Notes: generated from the sequence alone by a model not told the origin. Shown: positions 36,564 to 46,592, counted from the stretch's first letter. The stretch: 64,000 nt of DNA from Cyclobacteriaceae bacterium (GCA_026003355.1 BPHC01000001.1:392109-456108), one strand, 5' to 3'. Numbers and translations are program-made.

Positions 36564-37436
36564 ATGAGATCCATAAGCCTGTTCCTGCTGCTTGCCTCCG
36601 TTACCATGGTTGCCGCACAAAAACGCAAACCCCCTTCATCTTTTAACCGGATCAATGCAGCCAACACCCAGTTTCTTGAAAAGCAGTGGTGGCTTGGCCT
36701 GAAGGCGGGTGTAAGCTTTTCGGGAACCGTGGTACAGCAACCCTATTCAGGCCTGTCGCCCGTTAACTATACGGCACCGCAGAAAAATTACGACAACTTT
36801 GCCCAACCGGGTTTCGTTGTCCTGATGGAAGCCGCTTTCTCCTACCGCAGGTTTACTGTTGCCTTTCAACCGGGCTACCGCAATGCACGCTTTGATTACC
36901 AAACCTTTTATCTCTGGACCGATTATCAAAACCCGGATAACCGGCTTGAACTGCAATACGGGCAACAGCAACGCGTTGAATATGCCGACTTTCCCCTGCT
37001 GGTGCGGTTTGACGCAACCACAACCCGGCTGCGGCCCTACATTCAGGCTGGAGTGTACTATGCGCATCTGATACAGGCGGCCAAAACCATTCAGGTTACA
37101 GGAACAGACTATGCCTCAGGCGGAATAAATGTTTTTGCACAGCCGCCGGTTAAGGTGGGCGCCACCGAGCTGTTTGCCACCACCCATTACGGACTTATTG
37201 CCGGGGCAGGCGCCAGCCTTCATTCGGGTAACGTAAGGTTTTCGTTCGATATCCAATATCGAAAAGGTATGAGCCTGGCCAACTCCACATCGAACCGCTA
37301 TGCCAATACGCGCCTGAACAGCTTTGGAGATGTTATGGACGACATCCACATCAACTCCGTGCTCTTCTCCCTGGGAACCATTTTCCCGCTTAAATTCCTG
37401 TCTAAAAGCTTTCAATCCGTAACCCAAAGGCCATGA
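36564..37436 (+). CDS. Outer-membrane beta-barrel protein, PorT-like
   Basis: The 290-residue protein has a signal peptide (MRSISLFLLLASVTMVAAQ) and an alternating-strand pattern: WWLGLKAGVSFSG, FTVAFQPGYRNARFDY, FPLLVRFDATTTRLRPYIQA, ATTHYGLIAGAGASLHSGNV and INSVLFSLGTIFPLKF. It should form a small outer-membrane barrel. I recognise no specific family beyond porin/PorT-like barrels. It follows the DUF1501 gene after 6 bases and its stop overlaps the next start (ATGA), so it is part of the same export or surface system. Confidence 0.7.
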   Translation: MRSISLFLLLASVTMVAAQKRKPPSSFNRINAANTQFLEKQWWLGLKAGVSFSGTVVQQPYSGLSPVNYTAPQKNYDNFAQPGFVVLMEAAFSYRRFTVAFQPGYRNARFDYQTFYLWTDYQNPDNRLELQYGQQQRVEYADFPLLVRFDATTTRLRPYIQAGVYYAHLIQAAKTIQVTGTDYASGGINVFAQPPVKVGATELFATTHYGLIAGAGASLHSGNVRFSFDIQYRKGMSLANSTSNRYANTRLNSFGDVMDDIHINSVLFSLGTIFPLKFLSKSFQSVTQRP

Positions 37437-38611
37437 TCAGGTATTTTGCACTGCTTACGGTAACCCTTTTTCTCAATAGCTGTTTTGAAGAAGCAAGCCC
37501 TGAAAAAGATAAGCGGGCCTTTACCCGTATTTTCGACCACAACGACTTTGGCAAACGCTTTAAGCCGGTTGATTTTCTGGAAACTTCGGATGGTGGCTAT
37601 CTGATTCTGGCCGAATATAACCTGAATGCCAGCCAGTTCTCGGGCATTTACCTGTTGCGCAGCGACCAGAACGGCCAATACCTTAATGGAATAATGATGG
37701 ACGAAACCCTGGTTAATCCGGCAGGCAACCTGATGAAACTGGGCTCCGGTTATTGCTTCTTTGCCATGGACCCCCTGACCGTGCAGGCCTACTTAATACA
37801 AACCAATGAAGACCTTACCAGCATAAGTTCTTTACCCATAAACGGAATAACTTACCCCGCTGCCGCTTCGGCAGACAACAACTACATTATTCTGTTAAGC
37901 TACGACCCGGTAAACCTGCAAACCGTTTTATCAACATTAAATTCATCCGGTACAGTTACCGCCTCAAAAGCTTTCAGCATCGGAGCCGGTGAAGGCGTGG
38001 AAGAGCCCGTTATCAATCATTACCTCCGCACCGGCAAGCAATTTCCGTTTTTTACCGGAAAAGCCGGAAACCTGTACTACTTCAATGGCTTCTATAACTA
38101 CACCTTTTCGCTGGTGTTCACCGACCTTGTTCAGGATAATCCACAGGGTATTGTTCAGGGCAATCAGGATGATGGCGGCTTTCAGGCCCTGCTTCCCTTG
38201 CAGGGAAATGCGTTTGCTGCTGCCCGTTTTAATTTTGGCGACAATTACCTCCTGCCCCGGATTAATCTTTCTGCCTCGGGCATCACTTCGGCTACCGACC
38301 TGGGCGGATTAACCTTTCCGGAAATTGCCGCTGATGCAACCGTGCGGATATTGCGCGCTTCGATAAACAACACAAACGTGCTGGTCTTTGGAAGCGATAC
38401 CCGCAGCGGGCAAATTGGATTATACCTGTACGATGAAGCCACCGGTGAGCTGTTAACAACCCGCTATGAAGGATTTGCCAACCCTTTTAAGCTTTCGGCC
38501 ATCCGGTTGTCGGGTTCAGGCGACCTGCTGCTTTGCGGCACTACTTATCTGGCCGGAAGGTTTCCGAGAATCTTCCTCACCAAAATTCCGCAGCAGGAAC
38601 TGCAGTGGTAA
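37433..38611 (+). CDS. Hypothetical lipoprotein, beta-propeller-like
   Basis: The 392-residue protein has a lipoprotein signal ending FLNSC. The body repeats short strand-turn units around DGGYLILAEYN, LLRSDQNGQYLNGI, NNYIILLSYDP and GDLLLCGTTYLAG, as in a beta-propeller that tracks logged values. I do not recognise a named family. It is last in the operon with DUF1800, DUF1501 and the barrel, overlapping the barrel gene (ATGA). A surface role with those proteins is an inference from position. Confidence 0.62.
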   Translation: MIRYFALLTVTLFLNSCFEEASPEKDKRAFTRIFDHNDFGKRFKPVDFLETSDGGYLILAEYNLNASQFSGIYLLRSDQNGQYLNGIMMDETLVNPAGNLMKLGSGYCFFAMDPLTVQAYLIQTNEDLTSISSLPINGITYPAAASADNNYIILLSYDPVNLQTVLSTLNSSGTVTASKAFSIGAGEGVEEPVINHYLRTGKQFPFFTGKAGNLYYFNGFYNYTFSLVFTDLVQDNPQGIVQGNQDDGGFQALLPLQGNAFAAARFNFGDNYLLPRINLSASGITSATDLGGLTFPEIAADATVRILRASINNTNVLVFGSDTRSGQIGLYLYDEATGELLTTRYEGFANPFKLSAIRLSGSGDLLLCGTTYLAGRFPRIFLTKIPQQELQW

Positions 38612-38632
38612 AAATAATTGCCATTTTTGGGC

Positions 38633-39655
38633 ATGCTTAACGTAACACAGAACGTTAACCTGGCCCCATACAACACTTTTGGCGTTTCCGAATATGCACA
38701 TTGGTTTACCCGCATTAACAACCCGCAGCAAATAAAAGAACTTGTTAACCATCCGGTTTTTGCCGCAAAGCCACATTTAATACTTGGCGGCGGCAGCAAC
38801 ATACTCTTTACCCGCTCTTTCGAAGGACTGGTGATAAAAGTTGATATAAAGGGCATAGAAAAAATACGCGAAGATGCCAACCATGTTTGGCTAAAGGTGG
38901 GTGCAGGCGAAAACTGGCATAGCCTGGTTATGCACTGCGTAACAGCCAGCTATGGCGGTATTGAAAACCTGGCGCTGATACCCGGAACTGCCGGCGCAGC
39001 ACCCGTTCAAAACATTGGCGCCTATGGCGTTGAACTTGCCGAAGTGCTCGAAGAAGTACAAGGGTTTAACCTGGCCGACGGCACCCAACTCAACCTGTCG
39101 AATAATGAATGCCGCTTCGGTTACCGCGACAGTATATTTAAACAGGAACTAAAGGGAAAGTTTTTTATTTCAAGTATAACTTTAAGACTAACCGTTGGCA
39201 GGCACCAGCTTCGCACCTCATACGGAACGCTGGCCGATACCTTAATCGCCATGGGCGTTAACCAGCCCACCCTTTACCACGTTAGCCAGGCAGTTATCCG
39301 CATTCGCACTTCCAAACTTCCTGACCCCGCCAGAACAGGCAATGCCGGCAGCTTTTTCAAAAACCCTGTTATAAGCGGAAAGCAGTATCGCGAATTAAAA
39401 GAAATACATCCGAAGATACCTGGTTTTATTGTTGATAATCAGGGAGTTAAAATTCCTGCAGCCTGGCTCATTGAACAGTGCGGATGGAAAGGAAAAAGAA
39501 TAGGCAATGCAGGCGTGCATGAACATCAGCCACTGGTTCTGGTGAACTTAGGAGGTGCAAGCGGACAGGAAATTCTTAAGCTGGCTGAGGAAGTTCGCCA
39601 CTCGGTTGCCGAAAAGTTTAACATCGATTTGACGCCTGAGGTTAACATTATTTAA
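38633..39655 (+). CDS. murB: UDP-N-acetylenolpyruvoylglucosamine reductase
   Basis: The 340-residue protein is a type I MurB. FAD-binding motifs include LAPYNTFGV, HLILGGGSNILFT and NLALIPGTAGAAPVQNIGAY, with RFGYRDSIFK and GNAGSFFKNPVIS, where Ser in GSFFKNP is the proton donor, and GVHEHQPLVLVN at the C-terminus. It reduces the enolpyruvyl group in peptidoglycan precursor synthesis. ATG 38633 is chosen; an in-frame TTG lies five codons upstream. It follows the lipoprotein gene by 21 bases. Confidence 0.95.
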   Translation: MLNVTQNVNLAPYNTFGVSEYAHWFTRINNPQQIKELVNHPVFAAKPHLILGGGSNILFTRSFEGLVIKVDIKGIEKIREDANHVWLKVGAGENWHSLVMHCVTASYGGIENLALIPGTAGAAPVQNIGAYGVELAEVLEEVQGFNLADGTQLNLSNNECRFGYRDSIFKQELKGKFFISSITLRLTVGRHQLRTSYGTLADTLIAMGVNQPTLYHVSQAVIRIRTSKLPDPARTGNAGSFFKNPVISGKQYRELKEIHPKIPGFIVDNQGVKIPAAWLIEQCGWKGKRIGNAGVHEHQPLVLVNLGGASGQEILKLAEEVRHSVAEKFNIDLTPEVNII

Positions 39656-39732
39656 TGCAAGTCATCAGCCGGCAACTTTTTGACAAGACCACCTGAAGTT
39701 TTCAGAATTTTAAAATTTTTTTAAAAAAATTT

Positions 39733-39761
39733 TTGGAGATTATTTTTTTGTTATATCTTTT
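39733..39761 (+). promoter_or_regulatory. Promoter for the lysine-rich microprotein
   Basis: TTG at 39733-39735 and TATCTTTT at 39754-39761 are spaced by 18 bases, close to the Bacteroidota -33/-7 layout (TTG, about 19, TAnnTTTG). The last base of the -7 box deviates. The region is very AT-rich. A start near 39768 would give a leader of about 26 bases before the ATG. Confidence 0.6.
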
Positions 39762-39793
39762 CCATGTTTTTCAACCACTAAACAACCAACGCT

Positions 39794-39844
39794 ATGGCAA
39801 AGAAAGCGAAGAAGGCTAAGAAAGCCGCCAAGAAGAAGAAGTAA
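39794..39844 (+). CDS. 16-residue lysine/alanine microprotein
   Basis: The ORF encodes MAKKAKKAKKAAKKKK and a TAA stop. It is 11 Lys and 4 Ala after Met, with a charge near +11, and could bind nucleic acid or ribosomal RNA. Support for a real gene: a promoter-like sequence upstream, a small hairpin right after the stop (39845-39863), and a strong terminator 27 bases later, with no other ORF in the transcript. The start context GCTATGGCAAAGAAA is shared with the histone-like gene at 47214. I know no named family of this size. Translation has not been shown. Confidence 0.6.
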   Translation: MAKKAKKAKKAAKKKK

Positions 39845-39863
39845 TTTAGGTAGTTTACCTAAA
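39845..39863 (+). other. Hairpin directly after the microprotein stop
   Basis: TTTAGGTA and TACCTAAA pair over a 3-base loop as an 8-bp perfect stem that starts on the base after the TAA stop. It has no T-run, so it is not a terminator itself. It may stabilise or regulate the short transcript. Confidence 0.6.
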
Positions 39864-39870
39864 GGTCTTT

Positions 39871-39902
39871 AAGGGAAGCGCTGAAAAGTTGCTTCCCTTT
39901 TT
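39871..39902 (+). terminator. Intrinsic terminator after the microprotein
   Basis: AAGGGAAGC pairs with GCTTCCCTT as a perfect 9-bp stem with an 11-base loop, followed by a run of T ending at 39902. With the promoter near 39.74 kb this defines a short RNA of about 130 bases holding one ORF. Confidence 0.87.
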
Positions 39903-40062
39903 GTTTTCATGCCGGCATAAATATTTGCAGGGTAAATTCTTAACCAACATCAGGGCATTTCACCCTTTTTCATTCGTTTTCGTAAATAAATCGTGTGGCA
40001 TACCTGCTTTAAATGTTTGTGCATGCTAACTTTACACTGGCGCAACCAAAACAAGTTCGGCT

Positions 40063-40377
40063 ATGGCTAAGGAAAAACCAACCTCTTCGCAAACCAAATC
40101 CACGAGTAAGGCAACACCTAAAAGCACAGCAGTGAACATTGATCAGCTGAGTGAACAGGTGCTTAAAAAACTTCAGGCTTTGAAAATAGAACAAGGTCTT
40201 CAGGCCGATATCCAGTGGTGCATTGGCAGCTACCGGTTCGATAAGAATCCGGTTGGTTTGTACCAGATGCTGGAGCGCGCCCACCCGGTGCTCCGGGCTG
40301 TGCGCGAAAAAAATCCGCGCTCGGTGGCAGCCAAACTGCTTGCCGACATCGAAAAAGCGCTGAAACAAAGAAGCTGA
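40063..40377 (+). CDS. Hypothetical protein with Lys/Ser/Thr-rich N-terminus
   Basis: The 104-residue protein has an N-terminal tail rich in Lys, Ser, Thr and Pro (about residues 2-24: EKPTSSQTKSTSKATPKSTA), then a helical domain with LQADIQWCIGSYRFDKNPVG and LYQMLERAHPVLRAVREKNP. The DIQWC.GSYR.DKNPVGL part looks conserved among Cytophagales hypothetical proteins as I recall, without a function. The start context GGCTATGGCTAAGG resembles that of the microprotein 270 bases upstream. It is cytoplasmic by lack of a signal. Confidence 0.65.
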   Translation: MAKEKPTSSQTKSTSKATPKSTAVNIDQLSEQVLKKLQALKIEQGLQADIQWCIGSYRFDKNPVGLYQMLERAHPVLRAVREKNPRSVAAKLLADIEKALKQRS

Positions 40378-40389
40378 CGGAGTTTTAAA

Positions 40390-40872
40390 TCAGATCAGGG
40401 GATTAACTACGGCCAGCCGGCCAGTGTATTTTTCGGTTTGTACCCCGAAGCGCTTCAAAAACTCCACCCCCTCATCTTCGGCAAGGCCTTTGTGCTCGGC
40501 ATACGACCGCAAATACACCACCCGCCTGATACCCATGGTAAATATCATACGGGCACAGGCCAGGCATGGCGAAAGGGTAACATACAGGGTTGATCCTTCT
40601 ACCGAAGTGTGGTTTTTAACGGCATAGAGAATGGCATTCTGTTCGGCATGAATGGCCAGCGAACAGCCACCTTTTGAATCGCGCGGGCAGCCCTGCTCAG
40701 GCCATTCTTCATCGCAGTTATGGGTGCCGGCCGGAGGGCCGTTATAGCCAATGGAAATAATGCGGGTATCCTTGGTAAGTACAGCCCCCACGTGTCTTTT
40801 GATGCAATGCGAACGCCTGGCCAGATTAACCGCCAACTCCATAAAAATATCGTCAAATGCCGGTCGGCTCAT
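40390..40872 (-). CDS. dCMP deaminase family protein (ComEB-like)
   Basis: The 160-residue protein has the cytidine/dCMP deaminase zinc site: LAIHAEQNAIL (His-Ala-Glu) and LSPCLACARMI (Pro-Cys-x-x-Cys). GYNGPPAGTHNCDEEWPEQG is the family loop that binds a second zinc in dCMP deaminases. It deaminates dCMP to dUMP, feeding thymidylate synthesis, for which thyA is present at 15 kb. It converges on the upstream hypothetical gene and lies back to back with the DUF2911 gene. Confidence 0.92.
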   Translation of the reverse strand: MSRPAFDDIFMELAVNLARRSHCIKRHVGAVLTKDTRIISIGYNGPPAGTHNCDEEWPEQGCPRDSKGGCSLAIHAEQNAILYAVKNHTSVEGSTLYVTLSPCLACARMIFTMGIRRVVYLRSYAEHKGLAEDEGVEFLKRFGVQTEKYTGRLAVVNPLI

Positions 40873-40919
40873 GTCTAGGTAAAGGTAACCTGCTATCTTC
40901 GCCCAAGATATAGCACGAT

Positions 40920-41462
40920 ATGCGACCCGCCAAAGCCAGAGCCATTTTTACCTGCATGTTGTGGTTTGTCTTTTCGGCAGCCGTGGCACAGGACTGGGTG
41001 CGCCCAAGCCCCCTGGCGATTGCTTCTGTGCGCTATAAAGACACCTATGTTAAAATTACCTACTCGCGGCCGCAAAAGCGGGGTCGTGAAATTTTCGGAA
41101 AGCTGGTGCCTTATGGTGAAGTGTGGCGTACGGGCGCCAACGAGGCAACTGAGTTAACCACCACACGCGACCTCTTTATAAATGGGCAGCTTCTGCCGGC
41201 AGGAACCTATTCGCTGTTCACCATACCCCGGCCCGATTTCTGGACCGTAATAATTAATCGCGATCTGGGACTGTGGGGCGCTTACAATTATAACCCGCGA
41301 ATGGATGTGCTTCGCTTTGATGTGCCCGTACAATCTCCTGAAACATTCGTTGAGGCTTTTACCATAACATTCGATCAGAAAAACAATACGGCAGAACTTC
41401 TCATCATGTGGGACCGGATAAAGATTGCCCTGCCCATTCAGTTTATAGAACCGAAATCATGA
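40920..41462 (+). CDS. DUF2911 domain protein
   Basis: The 180-residue protein has a signal peptide (AIFTCMLWFVFSAAVAQ) and the family pattern: KITYSRPQKRGREIFGKLVP, YGEVWRTGANEATELTTTRD, LPAGTYSLFTIP and FWTVIINRDLGLWGAYNY. DUF2911 proteins are secreted, mostly in Bacteroidota, and form a beta-sandwich of unknown function. The stop overlaps the start of the next gene (ATGA), so the two products are linked. Confidence 0.88.
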   Translation: MRPAKARAIFTCMLWFVFSAAVAQDWVRPSPLAIASVRYKDTYVKITYSRPQKRGREIFGKLVPYGEVWRTGANEATELTTTRDLFINGQLLPAGTYSLFTIPRPDFWTVIINRDLGLWGAYNYNPRMDVLRFDVPVQSPETFVEAFTITFDQKNNTAELLIMWDRIKIALPIQFIEPKS

Positions 41463-41980
41463 TCATGAGAATCCAATCTCTTACGGCTGCTCTTTTTTTG
41501 CTTTCATATTTTACCTGCGCACAGGATGGTTTAACCGAGCTGGACAAACGGAATGGCTTTAAGCAGATTAAAATGGGTATGCCCGTTGATTCCGTTCCGG
41601 GAGCCAGACTAAAGAAAGCGTTTACCGAAAAGGGAAACCACCCGGCAGAACTGTATGATGTGGTGCACCCCGACTACCAGTTAATTGGCGAAGTTAAAAT
41701 CCTGAAGCTGGAACTTAAAACTTACCGGGGCCGGGTATACGAAATACGGGTGCTGACCGAAAAAGATCCACGGCTTATGAAAGCGCTCGAAAACAATTTG
41801 GGCCCGCCTGCCTACGATGTGCGCAACAAACGGTACACCTGGAACGGCAAAAACCTCTCCCTCTCGTTTCGGCCGGCAGGCAAAAATGATCTGGAGCTTC
41901 TGTACGTTTCGTATGTTATCCACAACCTTATGAAGGAGGATAAGAAACAGAAGGTACAGGATATAGCAGATGACTTTTAG
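41459..41980 (+). CDS. Hypothetical secreted protein
   Basis: The 173-residue protein has a signal peptide (MRIQSLTAALFLLSYFTCAQ) and a beta-rich body with GFKQIKMGMPVDSVPGARLK, VKILKLELKTYRGRVYEIRV and YTWNGKNLSLSFRPAGKNDL. The shape suggests a small alpha/beta domain as in lipoproteins that compare or bind partners, but I recognise no family. The start codon overlaps the DUF2911 stop. A second ATG follows two codons later. Confidence 0.6.
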   Translation: MIMRIQSLTAALFLLSYFTCAQDGLTELDKRNGFKQIKMGMPVDSVPGARLKKAFTEKGNHPAELYDVVHPDYQLIGEVKILKLELKTYRGRVYEIRVLTEKDPRLMKALENNLGPPAYDVRNKRYTWNGKNLSLSFRPAGKNDLELLYVSYVIHNLMKEDKKQKVQDIADDF

Positions 41981-42042
41981 CACACTGCCCTCCTGTTAAT
42001 TGATTTTCTTCGGACTAATTAAACCGGTGCCTTTTTAAGTTT

Positions 42043-42075
42043 AAAAAAAGAGGCTGCCTCAGTTAAGGCAGCCTC
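42043..42075 (-). terminator. Intrinsic terminator after katG
   Basis: GAGGCTGCCT and AGGCAGCCTC form a perfect 10-bp stem with a 6-base loop. On the minus strand it is followed by seven T. It lies 27 bases beyond the katG stop and ends the katG transcript. Confidence 0.9.
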
Positions 42076-42101
42076 GTGTGTTGCTCGTTCCCTACTCCGG
42101 G

Positions 42102-44372
<2,271 letters not shown>

Positions 44373-44432
44373 TTACACTTTTAACAGCACGAAATTAGCA
44401 TAAATAAAAGTATAATGAAAATTGATTTTTCT

Positions 44433-44440
44433 TATCTTTG
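44433..44440 (+). promoter_or_regulatory. -7 promoter element (TATCTTTG) for oxyR
   Basis: TATCTTTG matches TAnnTTTG fully and lies 15 bases before the oxyR ATG, so the transcript would begin about 8 bases before the start codon. No -33 TTG is found at normal spacing, which fits a factor-dependent or weak promoter. Confidence 0.5.
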
Positions 44441-44441
44441 C

Positions 44442-44456
44442 ATAGACAAAATCTAT
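44442..44456. promoter_or_regulatory. OxyR-type box ATAG-N7-CTAT over the oxyR start
   Basis: ATAGACAAAATCTAT is an inverted repeat of ATAGA and TCTAT with a central CAAAA. It fits the half-site ATAG-N7-CTAT known for E. coli OxyR. It covers the predicted transcription start and the first two bases of the oxyR ATG. A weaker ATTG-N7-TTAT (44421-44435) lies 6 bases away. This suggests negative autoregulation; a link to katG is inferred. Confidence 0.55.
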
Positions 44457-45390
44457 GACTTTAACACAACTTGAATATATTGTTGCAGTTGATACCCACC
44501 GGAATTTTGGCGTGGCGGCTGAAAAGTGCTTTGTAACCCAGCCCACGCTAAGCATGCAGATTCAAAAGCTGGAAGAAGAGCTGGGAGTAAAAATTTTCGA
44601 CCGCTCGGTAAAGCCCGTAAGGCCTACCGAAATTGGTGAAGAGGTAATTGCACGCGCACGCCTGGTTTTGCGCGATGCCGGAAGTATTAAGCAAGTTATA
44701 AACGATCGGCAGAATACCCTTTCGGGGGAGTTAAGAATAGGCATTATTCCCACACTGGCGCCTTACCTGTTGCCTCCCTTGTTTAGCCGGCTTCGCAAGG
44801 CTTACCCGCAACTGGAGCTGAACATCCGCGAAATCATGACTACTGAAATAATCAGGGAATTGAAAAGCAACAAGCTGGACTGCGGACTGGCCGCCACCCC
44901 GCTCAACGATCCACTTATACGGGAAGACGTTTTGTTTTACGAAGAGATGTACGTGTATGTATCGAAAAAAAATGCCCTGTATAACAAAAAGTACATACTG
45001 CCCAATGAAATTAACCCCGACAAGCTGTGGTTGCTGGAAGAAGGGCATTGCTTCCGCACCCAGATTTTAAACCTGTGCGAGCTTCAAAAAAGCACGGCCT
45101 TCCATTGCCGGTACGAAACAGGCAACATAGAGTCGCTTAAAAGAATGGTCGACCAGAGCGATGGCATTACCGTTCTGCCCGAACTGGCCGTGCACGAACT
45201 GGGTAATGCCGAACTCCGGCAGGTAAAAAGGCTTAAGCAACCCCCGCCGGTGCGCGAGGTAAGCCTCATAACCCACCGCGACCAGATTAAAACACGGCTC
45301 ATTCATGCTATACGAAGCACCATTATGGGAATTGTTCCCTCCCACATGCACAAGCTGCAAAAGCGCAAAATTGTAGAATTGAGCCTGTAA
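44455..45390 (+). CDS. oxyR: Hydrogen peroxide-inducible LysR regulator OxyR
   Basis: The 311-residue LysR-type protein has a helix-turn-helix (LEYIVAVDTHRNFGVAAEKC, TQPTLSMQIQKLEEELGVKI) and a two-lobed sensor domain. The redox pair is in EEGHCFRTQILNLC: Cys199 and Cys208, the same positions as in E. coli OxyR, where they form the peroxide-sensing disulfide. It probably activates katG, which is divergent, and others. The ATAG box on the start codon suggests it represses itself. Confidence is high because both cysteines and the gene order agree. Confidence 0.93.
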   Translation: MTLTQLEYIVAVDTHRNFGVAAEKCFVTQPTLSMQIQKLEEELGVKIFDRSVKPVRPTEIGEEVIARARLVLRDAGSIKQVINDRQNTLSGELRIGIIPTLAPYLLPPLFSRLRKAYPQLELNIREIMTTEIIRELKSNKLDCGLAATPLNDPLIREDVLFYEEMYVYVSKKNALYNKKYILPNEINPDKLWLLEEGHCFRTQILNLCELQKSTAFHCRYETGNIESLKRMVDQSDGITVLPELAVHELGNAELRQVKRLKQPPPVREVSLITHRDQIKTRLIHAIRSTIMGIVPSHMHKLQKRKIVELSL

Positions 45391-45427
45391 TCTGCTGGCC
45401 CGTCCGGCCCGAAAATGGCAACATGAG

Positions 45428-45444
45428 TATCCCCTTAGGGGATA
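45428..45444. terminator. Possible short hairpin terminator between oxyR and the IF2-N-like gene
   Basis: TATCCCC and GGGGATA form a perfect 7-bp stem with a 3-base loop between two convergent genes, with only AATTT after it on the plus strand. The T-run is poor, so its use as a terminator is uncertain. Confidence 0.35.
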
Positions 45445-45447
45445 ATT

Positions 45448-46200
45448 TCACTCGCGGAATAACCACTTTTTAAAACGTTGCCACCACGATGATTTTGTGT
45501 AAACCGGTAACGATGTGCTAACTTCAGTTGGTTTGCCGCCTTCTTTTGTTTTGGTGCGCATTCGCTGTACCTGCAGGGCTTTCTGTTCGGCAATTTTTCT
45601 TAAATACCGTTCAGTTTTTTTCTTCTTCTCCTGTTCTGCCCGTTGTTTGCGCAGGCGGTCGGCCTCGCGCAGGGCGCGTTCACGCTCCAGTGCAACAGGG
45701 TTTTTTGCCTGCCGGTGTTTCTGAGACCTGCCCTGCTGCCCCTTGCGCGGGGTTGGCCCCGGCTTTTGCTCGGGTATATTCTGCCGGGGCTTTTTTTCGG
45801 GCAACGGGATTTTTCCCACAATGCGCAATCCAGGAAGTTCTACTTTTGGAGCCCGTATTACCTCGGTTTCCGGAAGCGGGCTAAATTCCTGTACCGGAGC
45901 AGCCCCGGATATAGCCGGGCCCGCTAAAGGGTTGGTTTGCCCATCAGCGGCAACCGGCCCGGACTTTGCCGGTTCACCGGCATGGCTGGCTTCGGCAGGT
46001 TCCTCTGCCGGTGTTTCTTTCATCTCGTTTAACAATTCCTGCCAATTGTCCGGGCGGAAGAAACGCACCACTTCTTCTACCTGGGTATCACTAAGCCTTG
46101 CATTGTGGGTACCCGCAGCCTCTACCGAACCTTCGGGCAGGGCTGCCAGTACATCGGCAGGGAGAATATTGAGCCTGCGTGCCAGCTGACTTACGCGCAT
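45448..46200 (-). CDS. IF2 N-terminal-like basic protein without a GTPase domain
   Basis: The 250-residue protein starts MRVSQLARRLNILPADVLAA, close to the IF2_N helical motif of translation initiation factor 2, with a following ARLSDTQVEEVVRFF. The middle is Ala/Pro/Glu-rich and disordered, with VELPGLRIVGKIPLPEKKPR resembling the Bacteroidota IF2 linker (V.GKI.L). The C-terminal third is a basic coiled coil (KKKKTERYLRKIAEQK). There is no GTP-binding domain. It could bind ribosome or RNA. The link to IF2 is by motif and needs a search; no function is known. Confidence 0.55.
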   Translation of the reverse strand: MRVSQLARRLNILPADVLAALPEGSVEAAGTHNARLSDTQVEEVVRFFRPDNWQELLNEMKETPAEEPAEASHAGEPAKSGPVAADGQTNPLAGPAISGAAPVQEFSPLPETEVIRAPKVELPGLRIVGKIPLPEKKPRQNIPEQKPGPTPRKGQQGRSQKHRQAKNPVALERERALREADRLRKQRAEQEKKKKTERYLRKIAEQKALQVQRMRTKTKEGGKPTEVSTSLPVYTKSSWWQRFKKWLFRE

Positions 46201-46244
46201 AGAAACAAGGTGGGTTTTGGTGCAAATATACGCACCCGGGGCGG

Positions 46245-46592
46245 TCAGGTACCAAAATACAGGTGATGGTGGCGGGAACAGTTGGGATTAAAGGCCGCGC
46301 CACAGGCCGGGCATTTATTCCCGCAGGCCAGGTATTGGGCAATAGTAAGCTGATTTTTGCAAACACCGCACAGAACCGCCAGCTGCCGGTACTCGGCTTT
46401 TTCCCACAACCTGGCTTCGTGACCGGCCAGCTCGGCATGGCATTGGTAACATGGGTAGTAGGTATTGCAACATTTAAACCGTATGGCGATAACGTCAGGC
46501 CCGGAGTGGTAATGAACACAACGCGTTTGCCCGTCGGTTAAGCGTCCATCCAGATAAACTACTCCCTGCGGGGTTATAATTTTTTGCGCCAT
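46245..46592 (-). CDS. CHY-type zinc finger protein
   Basis: The 115-residue protein has the CHY zinc finger layout: TRCVHYHSGPDVIAIRFKCC, YYPCYQCHAEL, LCGVCKNQLT, CGNKCPACGAAFNPNCSRHH, with paired C-x-x-C and C-x-H sites for about three zinc ions. CHY proteins in bacteria are small and of unknown role. The start overlaps the 3' end of the frameshifted arfB gene by 19 bases if the restored arfB stop at 46574 is right. The two share an operon. Confidence 0.87.
   Translation of the reverse strand: MAQKIITPQGVVYLDGRLTDGQTRCVHYHSGPDVIAIRFKCCNTYYPCYQCHAELAGHEARLWEKAEYRQLAVLCGVCKNQLTIAQYLACGNKCPACGAAFNPNCSRHHHLYFGT

Noticed and set aside
42043..42075. The GAGGCTGCCT inverted repeat as a mobile-element end
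   Set aside because: It is a perfect hairpin with a T-run on the minus strand right after katG, so a terminator explains it; no target duplication or transposase is near.
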